A DNA stretch of 38,769 bases from positions 355,586 to 394,354 of the forward strand of contig WIDE01000027.1 in the NCBI GenBank assembly GCA_015039315.1. Reading direction: 5' to 3'. Within the stretch, counting starts at the first letter, position 1, and every line of letters begins with the position of its first letter. Below, in pieces: positions 34,516-38,769 of this stretch. The notes below the pieces were generated by a model that saw only the letters and a program-made list of their open reading frames with translations, was not told where the DNA came from and searched no databases. The stretch is from Clavulina sp. PMI_390 (Eukaryota; Basidiomycota; Agaricomycetes; Cantharellales; Hydnaceae). The position numbers and the translations under genes are program-made.

Positions 34516-35919
34516 TCATTGGCGCCAACGCCACTTGCTAGCTCTTTTCGTCTGGCGCCCGCCATCTCGAGGCTGTTGCGGTGACGAGTTGGGTTCTCCC
34601 AGGTCAGCACTGGTATCCCGCGGTAGTTCCATGCTAGAACTTGCCCTACCCTCAGCTTGGCCTGAAACCCCTTCGCTTTCTTCGACGTCGACGTTGACGG
34701 TTGCATCCCCGGTCGCCGCCCGATGGCGCTCTTGCTCCTCTTCGCCTTCAGGGAAGAGATGGCCGGCCCAACCGTAATGCGTCAGCCATGCCACTAATTG
34801 CTCGCTCATCTCCTCCACTAGACTGCCGTCTCCTCTCCGCCGTCGGACCCCCCTCATGATCTTGTGACCTGACCGCGGATCGCGCTCAAAACGAAACTCG
34901 ATGCGTGTAATCGAGGTGTTCGTGAGCCGATCGTGTTGGAGGGCGTGGTGTATGGAAGGATGTGCGATTGGTGTGATGAGCGGTGGCTGAGGCGGTCGTG
35001 GGGGTGACGGAGCGCGATGGTGGTGATGGGGTTTTCTCGGGATGGAGGTGCGCAAGAGGACGTTGAAGATGAGCGAGCCAATGGCTGCTCCATGGGAGAC
35101 AGCGATCGCAATCGGTCGCGGCTTATCCCGTTCGGCCGGGTGGCGATTATGACTATGGGACGAAGAGGATGTGGGAGAGACCGGTGATGTGGGCTCTGAG
35201 GCGTCCAAGGGGACTTCCTCCCAGCATAAAGGAAGTACGCTATCGAACCACCAGTCGTGCAGGCGTGCTTCAAGCACGGAGCCTGGCTCGGCCGTGTCGC
35301 GCTCCGCTTTTTTGGCGATTGGATCAGCGTTTGCTCTCTTCCCACCTCTCTGCCCTTCGCGGAGGCCAAGGTACTGGGGCGAGTTTACCGGAGTGGGTGA
35401 TGGGCAACGGACGCGCGAAATTGTAGACTTGAGTGTTCTGTAGTAAAGTCGAGCCGAGTGATACGCACCCGTTCCCTGATTCCAGGACTTTGTATTATAG
35501 GAATTCCCGGATGATATTTCATGATGATCTCCGCCGTCTGTTGATGTTGAACATGAGTCAGAGTGGGCAGAACTCGAGTCGGAAATGAACAATCGTGGGG
35601 GGCTCACTTCACTCGCTCTTCTCAAATCGCTGGTAAGACACCATCTGATATCTTGCTCCTTGAGGTAAATCGCCAATATTTCAGCCTGTTGGCGGCCAGC
35701 ATCATTTAGTAGTGTATCCATCTGGCCCTGGATGATGCCCGCGCGGTTCTCAGCAGTCTCGCCGTGCCGGATTATCAGCAGGTCAATTTCGCGCAGGCGA
35801 TAGCGCTTTGTCGTCGGCAGAGAAGTGGGTGAAGCAGAGTGGCGAGGATCGATGCTGAGCGAAGGCACCGAATCTTGGGGTGTCGATATAGACAAAGGTT
35901 GAGGATCGGAGGAGTCCAT
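34516..35919 (-). CDS. histidine phosphatase superfamily protein (phosphoglycerate-mutase-like)
   Basis: Three exons (35919-35608, 35537-35469, 35373-34516) give 412 aa with phases agreeing. The catalytic RHGE motif lies at 51-54 (LLIIRHGETAENRAGIIQGQ). It is followed by DTLLNDAGRQQAE, the SDLRRASETAEII helix and REGQRGG. The second catalytic His is in VSHGAAIG (H221). Spacing and motifs fit the cofactor-independent branch that includes fructose-2,6-bisphosphatases, SHB17-like and broad-specificity phosphatases; the true substrate is unknown. Low-complexity inserts interrupt the fold: a Ser/His-rich loop (TSSSSHSHNRHPAERD), a His/Pro-rich one (HHHHRAPSPPRPPQPP) and an Arg-rich acidic tail. 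The open frame runs upstream of the chosen ATG, but the preceding residues look like leader sequence. Both introns remove in-frame codons without a stop, so annotation without splicing would give a longer, wrong protein. Confidence 0.85.
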   Translation of the reverse strand: MDSSDPQPLSISTPQDSVPSLSIDPRHSASPTSLPTTKRYRLREIDLLIIRHGETAENRAGIIQGQMDTLLNDAGRQQAEILAIYLKEQDIRWCLTSDLRRASEVSPPRLFISDSSSAHSDSCSTSTDGGDHHEISSGNSYNTKSWNQGTGAYHSARLYYRTLKSTISRVRCPSPTPVNSPQYLGLREGQRGGKRANADPIAKKAERDTAEPGSVLEARLHDWWFDSVLPLCWEEVPLDASEPTSPVSPTSSSSHSHNRHPAERDKPRPIAIAVSHGAAIGSLIFNVLLRTSIPRKPHHHHRAPSPPRPPQPPLITPIAHPSIHHALQHDRLTNTSITRIEFRFERDPRSGHKIMRGVRRRRGDGSLVEEMSEQLVAWLTHYGWAGHLFPEGEEEQERHRAATGDATVNVDVEESEGVSGQAEGRASSSMELPRDTSADLGEPNSSPQQPRDGGRQTKRASKWRWRQ

Positions 35920-37221
35920 GGACGTCGTAAGTGATCGGGCAAGCAGGGTGGTACCGTACGATGGATTATTTAATGTTTTACCGCTATAAGAGAGGTGATC
36001 GAAAAAAAAAATGCAAGGCAAGTCACGACGAGGGCTGCAGCAGCACAGCGCCTTTCGTCGGAGCCGATCTTGTTTGGCCCAGTTGGACGTCCCGTCAGCG
36101 GCTGTCTGCTGTCGACTATGCTTCATGCTCACTTCTGTTCACATCTTTCATGCTGAACGCCGGCTTTTGAAAGCTGTATTCGCAGTCCCATATCGGCCGA
36201 ATACGTCAGGGCTCCTTGGTCGCATAATCATATCCTATCGACTTCACCAGGCAGATAAGGGTTTTCTTTCGAAGCTTTGCTCGCCCTACCTGCGATTACG
36301 CTCGCCTACAAGATATTCCCCTCTACGTGCCGCCTCAACGAGGACCGACCCGGCCGTCCATCTTCCAGCGTCAGATATCAATGGTTCGTCTACAACGCTT
36401 CTCGCAGTTCAACATCTATTCAAACGCTCCGCTTTCCCAATCTTTTATTCTTTTGCCTATCTATGACTCATCTTATTACGCATCTGCGTCAACGTTGACA
36501 ATTCTTTCCTCGAGCAGGTTTCTCTACACATGCAACACGATCATGGACGCTATCCCTCGGTCCACTGTATTCACCACCAAATCGGCCATAACTGCATCGA
36601 CCCCGTCCCCTGTTTCCTTCCAGAGGTTGATCATCTCCCGGCAGCTACGACCATCGCGGGTCGACTCGCTGTCATCGCGATCTAGCCCCAGTCCATTCAT
36701 CATCCGAGACGAAGCGCCACCTCTAGCGCCACTTCGACAAGCGTCTACCACTCACGTCGTTTTCCTTCAAGAGATTCTGACGACCACATCGGGACTACCG
36801 TGCGCTGGCCACCTTTACTCCTACTACTGAGTACCCGCCAGCACGCAGCACACGTGGCGCTCGATTATCTATCCGCGCGACGCTGACCTATCCGCCATCG
36901 TGGAGTGCTTCAAACTACTGCGCCATACATTTTCCACGCCAACCGCCATCTCTATCCTGTTCAACTCTGTGTTTAGCGCGGCTTCACGACGCAGATTACG
37001 CCCAACCACCTCATCACTCTCGCCTCACCTGCAGCCGCCACACCTACCTTCCGCTAGTCCGACACCACCTATTATCGTACTGCGAGGATCCCTTGGGAGA
37101 TCCGCGCAGCGTTGGGGACTCTTCGCCTTGCGGACCGCTCCGAATGTGCATATGGCGCGCCTGCCAGCCTCTTTGCCCCCATCCCCAGCCTGTTTAGCGC
37201 GAATCCGCTCTTGCCGATATC
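35920..37221. other. gene-poor region, pyrimidine-rich on the plus strand
   Basis: 1302 bp with an A-run at 36001-36010. Several open frames are present, for example 36543-36830 on the plus strand (MDAIPRSTVFTTKSA..., 95 aa). They are Ser/Pro/Thr-rich, unlike any family I know, and are probably consequences of base composition. The phosphatase promoter lies at its left end. I cannot support a gene here. Confidence 0.35.
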
Positions 37222-37685
37222 ATGACACGAAACAACGCCCACCGACGTTACGGCGTCGTCTCTCGGTTTCTTCCCGACCCCGCTCAGTCTCGCCCACCCA
37301 CGCTTCAAAGCCACCTCCCCCGCTCGCCACTTCACCACGGGAGAATGAGGATGCCGATTGCCCGCGATGAAGACCCACACAGCACTCGGAGATGCCGTGA
37401 CGGGGTTACGTATCGCTTGGTACGTTCCTCTGTCTACTCGCTTTATTCCGTTGCTGCGTCTGACGCGACACTTCCACCAAGGCTACTACCATGATCCCAT
37501 CCACTACTGCGTCTTACACCATCACCGAGACAAATATGGTGTCTAGGGCTCCTCAGGTAGGGTTTTCACTCTTTTTTCCCCTGGCTGCGTATGCTGAACT
37601 TCGCTCCACCCCTATCTTCTAGACTACTGCAATATACATGTTTACGCTGTTTCCATCGGATTGTGGCGAGGCTTTCTATCCTTGA
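37222..37685 (+). CDS. possible small spliced gene, 111 aa
   Basis: ATG 37222 opens a frame. Two short introns with good signals allow it to reach a stop at 37683-37685. They are 37420-37481 (62 nt, GTACGT...AAG, branch GTCTGAC) and 37557-37622 (66 nt, GTAGGG...TTCTAG, branch GCTGAAC). Exons are 198, 75 and 63 nt, all phase 0. The protein is Arg/Pro/His-rich at the start and Thr-rich later (SYTITETNMVSR), without a recognised domain. Support rests only on the intron signals and the absence of stops. It could equally be one end of a larger gene or of a decayed element. Confidence 0.3.
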
Positions 37686-38073
37686 TGCCCGATGAACTGC
37701 TTAGTCGCGTGAGCATGCTTAAGTCATGCTGGATGGCTTCCACAGTTATCATTGGCGCGCCCAAACACTATGCAGCGCCTCTCCTGTCCAAGTTTTCGCT
37801 CTAATCTCTGGTATTGAAAAGGCTACCCCACTAACGCGACACTGTAGTGTTGTAGATTGGTTTAACAATTGCGCTAGCATTTGGCAAAGACTATGTACTG
37901 ATGTATCGTATATAACAAAGGATGTTCTAGCCTACGAGTCAAGTTGCGATGAAAGTTGCCGTTCCTTTGTGTGCTAGTCGCTAAACACGCGTCCAATGAG
38001 GCACACGTGATTACGCTTATGCAAACTAGCAAGAATGGAGAAAAAAGTCAGAGGTAGCCATAAACTCTTGTGA
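37686..38073. other. no gene seen
   Basis: 388 bp without coding character on either strand, apart from a stray 83-codon plus-strand frame (37726-37977) with no family features. Confidence 0.4.
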
Positions 38074-38322
38074 TTAGAAGCGCCCAATCGAGGGGCAGGT
38101 GTACTTGGGTGTGACAATGTGACGAGCTGCACTTGTTTTCGTCACAACCTCGACACCTGAGCTGAAGATCCACGTTTCACTCACCACCGACTGCTTGAAA
38201 CCGTAGGGGAATACGGTTTTGGCCCCATCTGGTCGCTTTGGAGGTGTTTTCTGCGCCGCCTACACATCAGACCGCAACAAATCGACAAACTGATGACCCA
38301 GCACGACATCGACTGTAGGGAC
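38074..38322 (-). pseudogene. decayed minus-strand reading frame
   Basis: Read on the minus strand, the frame from 38322 (PTVDVVLGHQFVDLLRSD) runs into a TAG at 38262-38260. It then continues open (KTPPKRPDGAKTVFPYGF, SETWIFSSGVEVV) to TAA at 38076-38074. Just upstream, in another frame, is LYILEHSDGLKNDPL, about where a frameshift would link it. Composition and continuity look protein-like, but the family is not recognised. The remainder, 38323-38769, has no other supported feature. Confidence 0.35.
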
Positions 38323-38769
38323 TCAATGGATCGTTCTTGAGGCCATCTGAGTGCTCAAGGATGTAGAGGGTCGCAACAGGGCGCGTTTATCATGCCGCAT
38401 ACTAGCCTCACTTATCAGTAAACTCATTGCCAGCACACGTCTCCGTCACTTTTGCCTCTGCTTCACTCTTGAGTGACCAGCCTCAATGCTAGCAGCACAC
38501 CGTCGCTTCTGAAGGCCTGCTAGATGATCTGTCATCACTTCATCAGTCTCTCCACCAGCTGCCATCAGGACACTCAGTGTGCTAGGCACCTCTTTTTTGT
38601 TCATTCAGAGGATCACATGTGGTTCCTCTCTATCCACCACGCTGTCAAGCTCATTCCACCACAGTGCCCCGAGCGACACTAGTCTATCTGATAGAAGTGG
38701 GCCACTTCCATTTTAGTCTAATCCCTCTTGTACATAGTCATGTAGAGCTCACTGAGGGCTCCCAGAATA

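Noticed and set aside
36900..37370. 156-codon plus-strand open frame
   Set aside because: Ser/Pro/Arg-rich, no domain, and it overlaps the better supported spliced frame; probably a result of C-rich composition.

Overview
The window looks like nuclear DNA of an agaricomycete (mushroom-forming) fungus. Almost every gene carries many short GT-AG introns, mostly 50-100 nt and often with a CTRAY-like branch point. It also holds an actinobacterial/basidiomycete-style GH13 amylase and a KDZ-type transposase with the CxC5/CxC6 cysteine clusters known from agaricomycete genomes. A Rhizoctonia/Ceratobasidium-like source is my guess from gene style only. Splice sites were worked out by hand. For eleven genes the exons join with all phases agreeing and end in a stop.

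Layout: (1) 1-5.4 kb is an accessory region: two orphan plus-strand genes whose proteins carry SUMO-interaction-like motifs in their tails, then a full-length minus-strand KDZ-type transposase. (2) 6.1-10.9 kb holds two secreted carbohydrate enzymes in convergent orientation, a GH16 beta-glucanase and a GH13 alpha-amylase. (3) 11.4-18.9 kb is a run of minus-strand housekeeping or regulatory genes: a PCL-type cyclin, a coiled-coil AT-hook protein, septin CDC10 and a mitochondrial 2-oxodicarboxylate carrier built with a 5-nt microexon. (4) 19.2-22.7 kb is a large plus-strand orphan, divergent from the carrier, with a putative His/Cys papain-like domain followed by a helical repeat region. (5) 23.1-35.9 kb is again minus-strand: a Dnf-type P4-ATPase flippase, a Dal5-like MFS transporter, the F1-ATPase assembly factor ATP12 and a histidine-phosphatase family protein. 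(6) 35.9-38.8 kb is gene-poor, with one possible small spliced gene and a decayed minus-strand reading frame.

Apart from the GH16/amylase pair (extracellular glucan use) and possibly the transposase with its neighbours, adjacency does not suggest a shared pathway. The parts most likely to be new are the His/Cys-plus-repeat orphan at 19.2-22.7 kb and the SUMO-motif orphans beside the KDZ transposase.
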